Positions 1 to 6,878 of a stretch of 10,049 bases of DNA are shown here, piece after piece. Below the pieces are notes generated by a model. That model saw nothing but the letters and a program-made list of their open reading frames with translations, was not told the DNA's origin and searched no databases. The stretch is taken from the NCBI GenBank assembly GCA_031259905.1, contig JAIRKS010000090.1:1-10049 (forward strand), written 5' to 3'. This stretch comes from Odoribacteraceae bacterium. Lineage in GTDB: Bacteria > Bacteroidota > Bacteroidia > Bacteroidales > Marinifilaceae. How positions within the stretch are numbered: the stretch's first letter is position 1; each line of letters begins with the position of its first letter. Position numbers and translations under genes: made by a program.

Positions 1-81
1 CTTGCCTGCCATCTCCCCGCGAAACACTACATCGCCCCGCGCTTCAAGTTTCCCCCGTCACGCCTGGCCAGCTTAATGCCT

Positions 82-96
82 GCCCGTGCCACGGGC
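82..96. repeat. Small perfect inverted repeat (stem-loop)
   Basis: GCCCGT at 82-87 pairs with ACGGGC at 91-96 around the three bases GCC. A longer-range alternative pairs CCAGC at 68-72 with GCTGG at 95-99. No T-run follows, so it does not look like a complete intrinsic terminator. It may be the first part of a composite intergenic repeat that continues to 151. Confidence 0.5.
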
Positions 97-107
97 TGGA
101 GGGGGGT

Positions 108-135
108 GCAGGGGGGAAAACATTTTCCCCCTTGC
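108..135. repeat. Strong G/C-tract inverted repeat (stem-loop)
   Basis: GGGGGAAAA at 112-120 is the exact reverse complement of TTTTCCCCC at 123-131, with only CA between them. The pairing extends outward through G111-T132, A110-T133, C109-G134 and G108-C135, about 13 pairs on paper, with the innermost A-T pairs probably opened to form the loop. It could end transcription from the left, form a leader structure for the permease, or be one copy of a dispersed palindromic repeat. Beyond the stem there is no T-run on the plus strand. Confidence 0.6.
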
Positions 136-151
136 CTGGTTAGGAGGGGGG
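127..151. repeat. Alternative stem-loop sharing the C-tract 127-131
   Basis: CCCCC at 127-131 can also pair with GGGGG at 147-151. The stem continues inward with T132-G146 and T133-A145, a bulged G134, then CCT 135-137 with AGG 142-144, closing a GGTT loop. This excludes the 108-135 stem because both need the same C-tract. The base pairing is read directly from the sequence. Whether the alternative has any role is not shown. Confidence 0.45.
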
Positions 152-174
152 TGAAATAGCTTGGAATCTTTTCT

Positions 175-182
175 TACATTCG
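175..182 (+). promoter_or_regulatory. Possible -7 box of the permease-kinase unit
   Basis: TACATTCG differs at one base from the Bacteroidota -7 consensus TAnnTTTG. No convincing TTTG-type -33 element stands 19-21 bases upstream, so this is only a candidate. A second weak match, TACCTTTA at 211-218, lies closer to the gene. The same octamer TACATTCG recurs at 6883-6890 before the PpiD-like gene. Confidence 0.25.
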
Positions 183-184
183 CA

Positions 185-200
185 GCGTCGTTCGCGACGC
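185..200 (+). promoter_or_regulatory. Stem-loop with TTCG tetraloop in the permease leader
   Basis: GCGTCG at 185-190 pairs perfectly with CGACGC at 195-200 around TTCG. As RNA this is a six-pair stem with a UUCG loop closed by G-C, less stable than the classic C(UUCG)G form. It lies 31 bases before the permease start and is not followed by a T-run. If transcription begins just after the TACATTCG box at 175-182, this hairpin would sit at the very 5' end of the mRNA, where it could protect the message or influence expression. That is inference. Confidence 0.4.
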
Positions 201-231
201 GGGCGGCACATACCTTTAAAACCCCGAAACA

Positions 232-1422
232 ATGAAAAAAGAAAAAACCTTACTCCTCGCGTTACCCGTGCTACTGGGCTTCTTCGTGATGGGCTTCTGC
301 GACATCGTCGGGAGGGCCTCCGACTACGTGCAAGAAGCGTTCGGCTGGAGCAACGCCGTGACGGGCCTCGTGCCGTCGATGGTCTTCATCTGGTTCCTGC
401 TCCTTGGCGTCCCCGCCGGCGTGGCGATGAACCGCTGGGGACGCAAAAACACCGTGCTCGTCAGCATGGCCATCACCATCGTCGGGATGATCATCCCGCT
501 ACTCCTTTATAATAGCGCGACGTGCATGGTGGCCTTCGCGCTACTGGGCATCGGTAACGCGATCCTCCAGGTATCGCTCAACCCGCTCGTGAAAAACGTC
601 CTGACGAACGAGCGGCTGCTGGCGAGCGCCCTCACCGCGGGACAAGTCGTGAAGGCCGTGTCGTCGTTCGTCGGGCCGTACATCCTGCTGCTCGGCGTGA
701 ACGCGCTCGGCGGCGGCGACGCGGGCCGGTGGTACTACTGCTTCCCGATCATGGGGGCCATCACGCTGCTCTCCGCCGCGTGGCTCGCCGCGACGCCACT
801 GCCGCGGGAAGAACGCGCGGGGAAAGACGGGACGTCCCTCGCCGGTAGCCTGGCGTTGCTGGGCGACAGGACGATTCTCGTGCTGTTCCTCGGCATCTTC
901 TTCGTCGTGGGGGTCGACGTGGCCATGAACTTCATCAGCTCGAAGGTGATGATCACCCGCTTCGCGTGGGGCAAGGAGGCGGACATCGCGCCGCAACTCT
1001 ACTTCATCGCCCGGACGGCGGGAGCGCTGCTGGGCGCGTTCCTGATGACACGCGTGGCGGGACGGGTGTACTTTAAATGGAGCATCGCGACGGCGATCGC
1101 CGCCCTCCTCCTCCTCGCGCTCGGGAAGGGAGAAACGACGAGCCTCGCGGCGATCGCCGCGGTAGGGTTCTCCTGCTCCTGCATCTTCTCGATCATCTAC
1201 GCGATGGCGGTGACGGCGCGTCCCGACAAGACGAACGAGGTGTCCGGGTTGATGATCACCGCCATCGCCGGCGGCGCGGTCGTCACGCCGGTACTCGGCC
1301 TGGCGATGGACGCGGCGGGCATCGAGGGCGGTATCGCCGTGATCCTCGCGTGCGCGTGTTACCTCGCGTGGTGTGCCTTCGGGATACCGGCGCGGAAACG
1401 GGAGGGCGATGTACTCGCGTGA
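232..1422 (+). CDS. MFS transporter, probably sugar uptake
   Basis: This 396-residue protein is a multi-pass inner-membrane permease of the major facilitator superfamily, likely a proton- or cation-coupled sugar importer. Hydrophobic segments run along the whole length, consistent with about 12 helices in two halves around a polar loop near residues 189-204 (charged stretch PREERAGKDG). The MFS loop 2-3 signature appears as GVAMNRWGRK at about 63-72. The N-terminal half (FFVMGFCDIVG, NPLVKNV) resembles sugar permeases common in Bacteroidota beside sugar kinases. It starts at ATG 232 after an A-rich leader with no strong Shine-Dalgarno. Its last 14 bases overlap the preferred start of the ROK gene, so the two are probably co-transcribed and translationally coupled. 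That neighbour supports an unphosphorylated sugar as cargo. The exact substrate cannot be read from sequence. I am sure of the superfamily, less so of the sugar role. Confidence 0.87.
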   Translation: MKKEKTLLLALPVLLGFFVMGFCDIVGRASDYVQEAFGWSNAVTGLVPSMVFIWFLLLGVPAGVAMNRWGRKNTVLVSMAITIVGMIIPLLLYNSATCMVAFALLGIGNAILQVSLNPLVKNVLTNERLLASALTAGQVVKAVSSFVGPYILLLGVNALGGGDAGRWYYCFPIMGAITLLSAAWLAATPLPREERAGKDGTSLAGSLALLGDRTILVLFLGIFFVVGVDVAMNFISSKVMITRFAWGKEADIAPQLYFIARTAGALLGAFLMTRVAGRVYFKWSIATAIAALLLLALGKGETTSLAAIAAVGFSCSCIFSIIYAMAVTARPDKTNEVSGLMITAIAGGAVVTPVLGLAMDAAGIEGGIAVILACACYLAWCAFGIPARKREGDVLA

Positions 1423-2506
1423 CCCGCGCGTCGTCATGACGCTCGACGCGGGAGGGACGAACTTCGTCTTCTCCGCCACCCGCGGCAACGAGGAGATCGT
1501 CGCGCCGGTCACACTGCCGTCGCGTGCCGACGACCTGAACGCGTGCCTCGAGACGCTCGTCGAGGGATTCTCGCGCGTGAACCGGTCGCTCGACGAACGC
1601 CCCGTCGCCATCAGCTTCGCCTTCCCCGGCCCGGCGGATTACGAGAACGGGATCATCGGCGACTTGAAGAACTTGCCGGCGTTCCGCGGCGGCATCCCCC
1701 TGGGCGCGTTCCTGCAAGAACGGTTCGGCGTCCCCGTCTTTATTAATAACGACGGCGACCTCTTCGCCTACGGCGAGGCGCTGGCGGGAGCGCTGCCGTG
1801 GGTGAACAGGATGCTGGAGAAGGCCGGGAAGGCCAAACGGTACAGGAACCTGACGGGCGTGACGCTCGGCACGGGCTTCGGCTGCGGGGTGGTGCGCGAC
1901 GGGGAGTTGTGCACCGGCGATAACGGCGCGGCGGCCGAGGCGTGGGTGATCCGCGGGAAACGCGACCCGCGGTACGGCACAGAGGAAGGAATCTCCATCC
2001 GCGCCATCAAGCGGGAGTACGCCGCGCTCTCCGGCGATCACCGGGAGCTGACCCCGCGCGATATTCACGACATCGCCGCCGGCACGCTCGAGGGAAATGC
2101 CGACGCCGCGCGCGAGGCGTTCGCCCGTGCCGGCGAGGTGCTCGGCGACGCGCTGGCCACGATTAACACGATCGTCGACGGGGTCGCCGTCATCGGGGGA
2201 GGCATCGCGAGGGCACGCGAGTTCCTGATGCCTGCCGCGATGAGGGCGCTGAACGGCTACCTCGAATCGCCGTCGGGAGAGCTGATCGACAGGATGGAGA
2301 TGAAGGCGTTCTTCCTGGATGATCCGGACGACGCGGCACGGTTTCTCGCCCCGTCGACGGTGACCGTCCCGGTGCCGGGAACGCGCCGGACGGTGGAGTA
2401 TGACCCGGTCAAGCGCATGGGCGTGATGATTACCCGGCTCGGCACGAGCAAGGCCGTCGCCCTCGGCGCGTATGCCTTCGCGCTGAACAAACTGGACAGA
2501 AGATGA
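1409..2506 (+). CDS. ROK-family sugar kinase-like protein
   Basis: This 365-residue cytoplasmic protein belongs to the ROK branch of the sugar kinase/actin-like ATPase fold and probably phosphorylates a hexose or aminosugar brought in by the adjacent permease. The phosphate-binding loop DAGGTN is at 13-18, the likely catalytic aspartate is D115 in INNDGD, the second phosphate motif is LGTGFG at 153-158, and the adenosine-side VIGGGIA is at 261-267. The usual ROK zinc signature (GH, then CxCGxxGCxE) is missing: the matching stretch, about 166-200, has one cysteine (C168) and no histidine. Near the end, RLGTSKAVALGAYAFAL looks intact, so this is probably a distinct subfamily and not a decayed gene. 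I choose ATG 1409 because GGAGGG at 1401-1406 precedes it. An upstream in-frame ATG at 1373 would add 12 residues inside the permease gene, and ATG 1436 would remove 9. There is no helix-turn-helix, so a ROK repressor is unlikely. Confidence 0.85.
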   Translation: MYSRDPRVVMTLDAGGTNFVFSATRGNEEIVAPVTLPSRADDLNACLETLVEGFSRVNRSLDERPVAISFAFPGPADYENGIIGDLKNLPAFRGGIPLGAFLQERFGVPVFINNDGDLFAYGEALAGALPWVNRMLEKAGKAKRYRNLTGVTLGTGFGCGVVRDGELCTGDNGAAAEAWVIRGKRDPRYGTEEGISIRAIKREYAALSGDHRELTPRDIHDIAAGTLEGNADAAREAFARAGEVLGDALATINTIVDGVAVIGGGIARAREFLMPAAMRALNGYLESPSGELIDRMEMKAFFLDDPDDAARFLAPSTVTVPVPGTRRTVEYDPVKRMGVMITRLGTSKAVALGAYAFALNKLDRR

Positions 2507-2526
2507 CACATTACCCGTGACCTCCC

Positions 2527-2557
2527 CTTGAAGTACACGAATAAAGCGTTACCTTCG
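2527..2557 (+). promoter_or_regulatory. Candidate promoter of typA
   Basis: CTTG at 2527-2530 and TACCTTCG at 2550-2557 are separated by 19 bases. Each differs by one base from the Bacteroidota primary sigma-factor pattern TTTG, 19-21 bases, TAnnTTTG. The -7 box ends 21 bases before the typA ATG, giving a short leader of roughly 15 bases with an A-run (2571-2577) before the start. No terminator is visible between the ROK stop and this site, so read-through from the sugar pair is also possible. Confidence 0.4.
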
Positions 2558-2578
2558 CGCCACGTTTAACAAAAAAAC

Positions 2579-4375
2579 ATGCAGAATATACGAAACATTG
2601 CCATTATCGCGCACGTCGATCACGGGAAAACAACGCTGGTGGACAAGATGATCTTCCAGGGAAAGTTGTTCAGGGAATCGGAGAATCCCGGCGATCTCCT
2701 GCTCGATAGTAATGACCTGGAACGGGAACGCGGGATCACGATCCTCGCGAAGAACGTCTCGGTGCACTACAAGGAATACAAGATTAATATCATCGACACG
2801 CCGGGACACGCCGACTTCGGGGGTGAGGTAGAACGGGTGCTGAACATGGCCGACGGCGTGCTGCTGCTCGTCGACGCCTTCGAGGGGACGATGCCACAGA
2901 CGCGCTTCGTGCTGCAAAAGGCACTCGCGCTGGGGAAGAAACCGATCGTGGTGGTGAACAAGGTGGATAAACCCAACTGCAGGCCGGAGATCGTGCACGA
3001 GCAGGTGTTCGACCTGATGTTCTCCCTCGGCGCTACCGAGGAACAACTCGACTTTACCGTCCTGCACGGGAGCGCCAAGCAAGGATGGATGGCCGCGAAC
3101 TGGAAAGAACCAACCAACGATATTATCCCGTTACTCGACGCGATCGTGCGCGATATCCCGGCGCCACGCGTGGAAGCAGGATCGCCGCAACTGCTGATCA
3201 CCTCGCTGGAATACTCGCCGTACGTGGGGAGGATCGCCATCGGCAAGTTGACGCGGGGCACGCTATCGCCGGGCCTGCCGGTCACCCTCTGCAAGCGGGA
3301 CGGCAGCCTCGTCAAGTCCAGGATCAAGGAGCTGATGGTCTTCGAGGGGATGGGGAAACAGAAGGTGGAACGCGTGGAGTGCGGCGAGATCTGCGCGCTG
3401 GTGGGGATCGAGGGCTTCGAGATCGGTGACACGATCGCCGACGCCGAAAACCCGGAAGCCCTGGAACCGATCGCCGTCGACGAGCCAACGATGAGCATGC
3501 TCTTTACTATTAATGACTCGCCGTTCTTCGGGCGCGACGGCAAGTACGTCACCTCCCGCCACCTGAAGGAACGCCTCGACAGGGAACTCGAGAAGAACCT
3601 CGCGCTACGCGTGGAGCCGGGCAGCTCGGCCGACTCGTTCGTCGTCTTCGGGCGCGGGGTGCTGCACCTGAGCGTCCTGATCGAAACCATGCGCCGCGAG
3701 GGATACGAGTTGCAGGTGGGACAACCCAAGGTGATCATCAAGGAATTGAACGGCACGAGACATGAACCGGTGGAAGAGCTGACCATCGATCTCCCCACCG
3801 ACGTGTCGGGAAAGGCCATCGAGATGGTGAACCGCCGGAAAGGAGTGATGACAAGCATGGAACACAGGGACGACCGCGTGCACCTGACGTTCGATATCCC
3901 CTCCCGCGGGTTGATCGGCTTGCGAAGCAACCTGCTTACCGCCACCGCGGGAGAGGCCGTCATCGCGCACCGCCTGAAAGGTTTCGAACCTTACATGGGA
4001 GACATCGAGGCGCGCGTCAACGGGTCGCTGATCGCGATGGAAACGGGCGATACCTTCGCGTATGCCATCAACAAGTTGCAGGATCGCGGGCGGTTCTTTA
4101 TCAAGCCCGGCGAGGAGGTCTACGCCGGACAGGTCATCGGCGAGAGTAATCGCCAGGAAGATATCGTGGTCAACGTGGGAAAGTCCAAGAAATTGACAAA
4201 CATGCGTGCCAGCGGGTCGGACGAGAAGATGAATATCGCCCCCCCCGTGGTCTTCAGCCTGGAAGAAGCCCTGGAATATATCCAGGAGGACGAGTACGTG
4301 GAGGTCACGCCGAAAGCTATCCGGCTGCGCAAGATCTATCTCGACGAAAACGAACGCAAGAGAAGAAGCCGGTAA
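2579..4375 (+). CDS. typA: Translational GTPase TypA/BipA
   Basis: This 598-residue protein is full length for TypA/BipA, an EF-G-like GTPase that binds the 70S ribosome and helps ribosome assembly and growth under stress or cold. The GTP-binding motifs are all present: G1 AHVDHGKT 11-18, G2 RGITI 51-55, G3 DTPGH 73-77 with the EF-Tu-type catalytic histidine at 77, G4 NKVD 127-130, and G5 SAK 165-167. Beta-barrel domain II follows from about 200 (LITSLEYSPYVGRIAIGKL), then the EF-G-like domains. The TypA-specific C-terminal domain ends with LTNMRASGSDEK and VTPKAIRLRKIYLDENERKR, which separates it from LepA and EF-G. The start ATG 2579 directly follows an A-run and gives the expected N-terminus (MQNIRNIAIIAHVDHGK). 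A promoter candidate lies just upstream, and topA follows after 67 bases. I see no defect. Confidence 0.97.
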   Translation: MQNIRNIAIIAHVDHGKTTLVDKMIFQGKLFRESENPGDLLLDSNDLERERGITILAKNVSVHYKEYKINIIDTPGHADFGGEVERVLNMADGVLLLVDAFEGTMPQTRFVLQKALALGKKPIVVVNKVDKPNCRPEIVHEQVFDLMFSLGATEEQLDFTVLHGSAKQGWMAANWKEPTNDIIPLLDAIVRDIPAPRVEAGSPQLLITSLEYSPYVGRIAIGKLTRGTLSPGLPVTLCKRDGSLVKSRIKELMVFEGMGKQKVERVECGEICALVGIEGFEIGDTIADAENPEALEPIAVDEPTMSMLFTINDSPFFGRDGKYVTSRHLKERLDRELEKNLALRVEPGSSADSFVVFGRGVLHLSVLIETMRREGYELQVGQPKVIIKELNGTRHEPVEELTIDLPTDVSGKAIEMVNRRKGVMTSMEHRDDRVHLTFDIPSRGLIGLRSNLLTATAGEAVIAHRLKGFEPYMGDIEARVNGSLIAMETGDTFAYAINKLQDRGRFFIKPGEEVYAGQVIGESNRQEDIVVNVGKSKKLTNMRASGSDEKMNIAPPVVFSLEEALEYIQEDEYVEVTPKAIRLRKIYLDENERKRRSR

Positions 4376-4442
4376 ACACGGGGCATTTTTTTAACCTTAC
4401 CACCATCCCCACGTGCCCGGAAAAATCAAAAGAATTAGAAAT
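4376..4442 (+). other. typA-topA spacer
   Basis: This short AT-richer gap has a T7 run at 4386-4392 and the palindrome CACGTG at 4410-4415. GGGCA at 4381-4385 could pair with TGCCC at 4414-4418, but the loop would be 28 bases and the T-run lies inside it, so it is not a normal intrinsic terminator. I see no good promoter match. topA may be read through from typA. Confidence 0.4.
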
Positions 4443-6878
4443 ATGATTGAGAATTTAGTCATAGTGGAGTCCCCGGCAAAAGCAAGAACGATCGAACGCT
4501 TCCTGGGACGAGGCTACACGGTGAGATCCAGTTTCGGACATATCCGCGACTTGAAGAAGAAGGATCTCGGTATTGATATTGAACACGACTTCCAACCACA
4601 GTACGAGGTGACCACCGATAAAAAAGCAGTCGTGAAGGAATTGAAGCAGCTGGCAAAGGAGTCGAAAACGGTCTGGCTGGCCTCCGATGAAGACCGGGAG
4701 GGAGAGGCCATCGCGTGGCATCTCTTCGAGGCCCTCGGCTTGAAGCCTGACTCCACGCGACGAATCGTCTTTCACGAGATCACCAAGGAAGCCATCCTGC
4801 ACGCGATCCAGCATCCCCGCGCCATTGATCAACACCTCGTCGACGCGCAGCAGGCGCGCCGGGTGCTTGACCGGCTGGTGGGGTTCAAAATATCCCCCGT
4901 CCTGTGGAAAAAGATAAAATCGGCCCTCTCCGCCGGACGCGTGCAATCCGTGGCCGTGAGACTGATCGTGGAAAGGGAACGAGAAATCAACCGGTTCGAG
5001 GAACAAAAATATTACAAGGTGTCGGGCATCTTCCTCGCGCCGGATGCCGGAGAAACATCTCCCGTGAAGGCAGAGCTCCCGGAACGATTCGCGTCACGCG
5101 AGGATACCGTGCAGTTCCTGGAGCATTGCAAGGAAGCGACTTTCACCGTGGATAACGTGGAAACAAAACCGGCAACGCGGAAACCCGCCCCCCCGTTCAC
5201 TACCTCCACGCTGCAACAGGAGGCATCGCGGAAGCTGGGATTCTCCGTGTCGCAAACCATGAGTATCGCCCAGAAACTCTACGAGAACGGGCACATCACG
5301 TACATGAGAACCGATTCCGTGAACCTCTCGCAACTCGCCATCAACAGCGCCAAGAAGGTGATCACGGAAACGCTGGGCGAAAAGTACCTGCACACGAGGC
5401 AGTACGCGACCCAAAGTAAAGGAGCGCAAGAGGCACACGAGGCCATCCGTCCCACCTACATGGAAAAAGAACTTGTCCCCGGGGACACGAAAGAACAACA
5501 ACTCTATTCCATGATATACAAGCGGACGCTGGCCTCGCAAATGGCCGACGCCAGGCTGGAAAGAACGATCGTCACCATCGCCGTCTCGGGAGAGTCCCGC
5601 GTCTTCGTGGCCACGGGGGAGGTGATGCTGTTCGACGGGTTCCTGAGGATGTACCGTGAATCGCTCGACGACGAGAAGGAAGACGAGCAGATGGAGATGC
5701 TCCCCGTGCTCCACGCGGGCGATCCGTTGCAACGCAAACAGATCGAGGCGCTGGAACAATACACGATACACCCGCCACGTTACACGGAGGCAAGTCTCGT
5801 CAAGAAACTGGAAGCGCTGGGCATCGGACGCCCGTCTACTTACGCGCCCACCATCACCACGATACAAAAGCGAAACTACGTGAACAAGGGAAACCGGACA
5901 GGAAAGGAAAGGGAAATCGAACAGTTTATCCTGAAGGGAGACCAGGTGGCATGCAAGACGTTGATACGCCATTTCGGGACGGAAAAACGGAAACTCTTCC
6001 CGTCGGACGTCGGGATGGTCGTGACGGACTTCCTTTGCGAACACTTCACCAACATCATGGATTACAACTTCACCGCCAAGGCAGAAGAGGCTTTCGACAG
6101 CATCGCCGAGGGACAATTGCAGTGGCAATCCATGATCCGCGACTTCTACGCCCCGTTCCACGCCAACGTGGAGAAAACCTTGAAGGAATCGGAACGGAAT
6201 TCCGGCGAACGCGTCCTGGGCATTGACCCCTCGACGGGTGCGACGGTCAGCGTCCGCATCGGTCGTTTCGGCCCGATAGTGCAAACCGGGGAGGGCGACC
6301 AGGTGCGTTACGCCGGCCTGCAGAAGGAGCAATTGATGGAAACCATTACCCTCGAAGAGGCACTCGATCTCCTCAAGTTCCCGCGCGTGCTGGGCGAGCA
6401 CGACGGGAAAACGGTGACGGTGTCCCTCGGACGTTTCGGGCCTTATGTCAAGCACGACCAGCTGTACGTCTCGTTGAAGAAAGGGGACGATCCCGCGATC
6501 ATCTCCCTCGACACGGCCATCGAACGCATCAAGGAGAAACGAGAGATCGAGAGCAACCGCCAGATACAGGCATTTGATAACGGCGCGCGCATCTTGAACG
6601 GACGCTTCGGCCCCTACATCACCTATAACAAGTCAAATTACAAGATTCCCAAGATGCGAGACGCGAACCTGTTGACGCTCGAGGAGACAATGGAAATCAT
6701 CGAGAAAGGAGGCGAGGTAAAGATCAAAACGAAGGCCGCCCCGCGAAAGGAGAAGACAACCAAAACAACCGGGGAGAAGGCAACGAAGACGACCGGGAAG
6801 AAAACAACGAAGGCAACCGGGGAGAAGACAATCAAGGAGACAAAAACCGCTCAAAAAAAATCGACAAAAACAAAATAA
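4443..6878 (+). CDS. topA: DNA topoisomerase I (type IA)
   Basis: This enzyme relaxes negatively supercoiled DNA by cutting one strand through a 5'-phosphotyrosine link. With the ATG at 4443 it has 811 residues and begins MIENLVIVESPAKA, as expected. A GTG at 4413 is in frame but would add 10 untypical residues. The Toprim domain shows E9 in VESPAK and the metal-binding D82/D84/E86 of SDEDREGE. The catalytic tyrosine is Y287 in ITYMRTDS, and GRPSTYAP at about 462-469 is the usual downstream motif. The C-terminal part carries three GRFGP repeats near 607, 663 and 720 in place of the four-cysteine zinc fingers of E. coli TopA. The last 50 or so residues are a Lys/Thr-rich tail, partly encoded by tandem 24-bp repeats, likely disordered and DNA-binding. 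All catalytic residues are present. Confidence 0.97.
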   Translation: MIENLVIVESPAKARTIERFLGRGYTVRSSFGHIRDLKKKDLGIDIEHDFQPQYEVTTDKKAVVKELKQLAKESKTVWLASDEDREGEAIAWHLFEALGLKPDSTRRIVFHEITKEAILHAIQHPRAIDQHLVDAQQARRVLDRLVGFKISPVLWKKIKSALSAGRVQSVAVRLIVEREREINRFEEQKYYKVSGIFLAPDAGETSPVKAELPERFASREDTVQFLEHCKEATFTVDNVETKPATRKPAPPFTTSTLQQEASRKLGFSVSQTMSIAQKLYENGHITYMRTDSVNLSQLAINSAKKVITETLGEKYLHTRQYATQSKGAQEAHEAIRPTYMEKELVPGDTKEQQLYSMIYKRTLASQMADARLERTIVTIAVSGESRVFVATGEVMLFDGFLRMYRESLDDEKEDEQMEMLPVLHAGDPLQRKQIEALEQYTIHPPRYTEASLVKKLEALGIGRPSTYAPTITTIQKRNYVNKGNRTGKEREIEQFILKGDQVACKTLIRHFGTEKRKLFPSDVGMVVTDFLCEHFTNIMDYNFTAKAEEAFDSIAEGQLQWQSMIRDFYAPFHANVEKTLKESERNSGERVLGIDPSTGATVSVRIGRFGPIVQTGEGDQVRYAGLQKEQLMETITLEEALDLLKFPRVLGEHDGKTVTVSLGRFGPYVKHDQLYVSLKKGDDPAIISLDTAIERIKEKREIESNRQIQAFDNGARILNGRFGPYITYNKSNYKIPKMRDANLLTLEETMEIIEKGGEVKIKTKAAPRKEKTTKTTGEKATKTTGKKTTKATGEKTIKETKTAQKKSTKTK
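6753..6848 (+). repeat. 24-bp tandem repeats coding the Lys/Thr tail of TopA
   Basis: Three full units (6753-6776, 6777-6800, 6801-6824) and a diverging fourth (from 6825) keep the topA frame. Each encodes eight residues of the type K-x-T-x-K-x-T-G followed by E or K. The units differ by a few bases, so they are not freshly duplicated. Loss or gain of a unit would change the tail by eight residues without breaking the frame. Confidence 0.75.

Larger units (their letters stand above)
1..231. other. Left-edge region without an identifiable gene, rich in inverted repeats
   Basis: I cannot assign a gene here. Two plus-strand frames are open from the left edge: one stops at TAA 74-76, just before the first stem-loop, and another runs to a TAG near 157-159 through the repeats. 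Either could be the tail of an upstream gene, but neither fragment is recognisable. On the minus strand an ATG at 12-10 follows a GGGGAG stretch, but only four codons lie inside the window. From about 68 to 200 the DNA is dominated by inverted repeats and G-runs, listed separately. The last 30 bases before the permease start are A-rich and lack a clear Shine-Dalgarno site, which is usual in Bacteroidota. Confidence 0.5.

Noticed and set aside
1..12. Divergent gene start on the minus strand (ATG 12-10 after GGGGAG)
   Set aside because: Only four codons are inside the window, too few to support a call.
1..76. End of an upstream gene
   Set aside because: Two open frames compete and neither fragment is recognisable, so I describe the region but do not call a gene.
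541..1611. Antisense open frame (356 codons) across the permease and ROK gene
   Set aside because: It crosses two real genes and is extremely charged and low in complexity, with no start context or domain.
1283..2509. Antisense open frame (408 codons) opposite the ROK gene
   Set aside because: Arg/Ala/His-rich translation typical of a GC-rich shadow; the ROK motifs are on the plus strand.
2767..3963. Long antisense open frame (398 codons) opposite typA
   Set aside because: typA is certain on the plus strand; the antisense product is Ser/Pro/Arg-rich with no recognisable motif.
4381..4418. Intrinsic terminator between typA and topA
   Set aside because: The only pairing arms are five bases with a 28-base loop, and the T-run is inside the loop, not after the stem.
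5094..6455. Long antisense open frame (453 codons) opposite topA
   Set aside because: It mirrors a full-length, motif-complete topA. Its His/Arg/Leu-rich translation has no domain; high GC at third positions removes stops on the other strand.
6753..6848. CRISPR-like array
   Set aside because: The 24-bp units are directly adjacent with no spacers and keep the topA reading frame.
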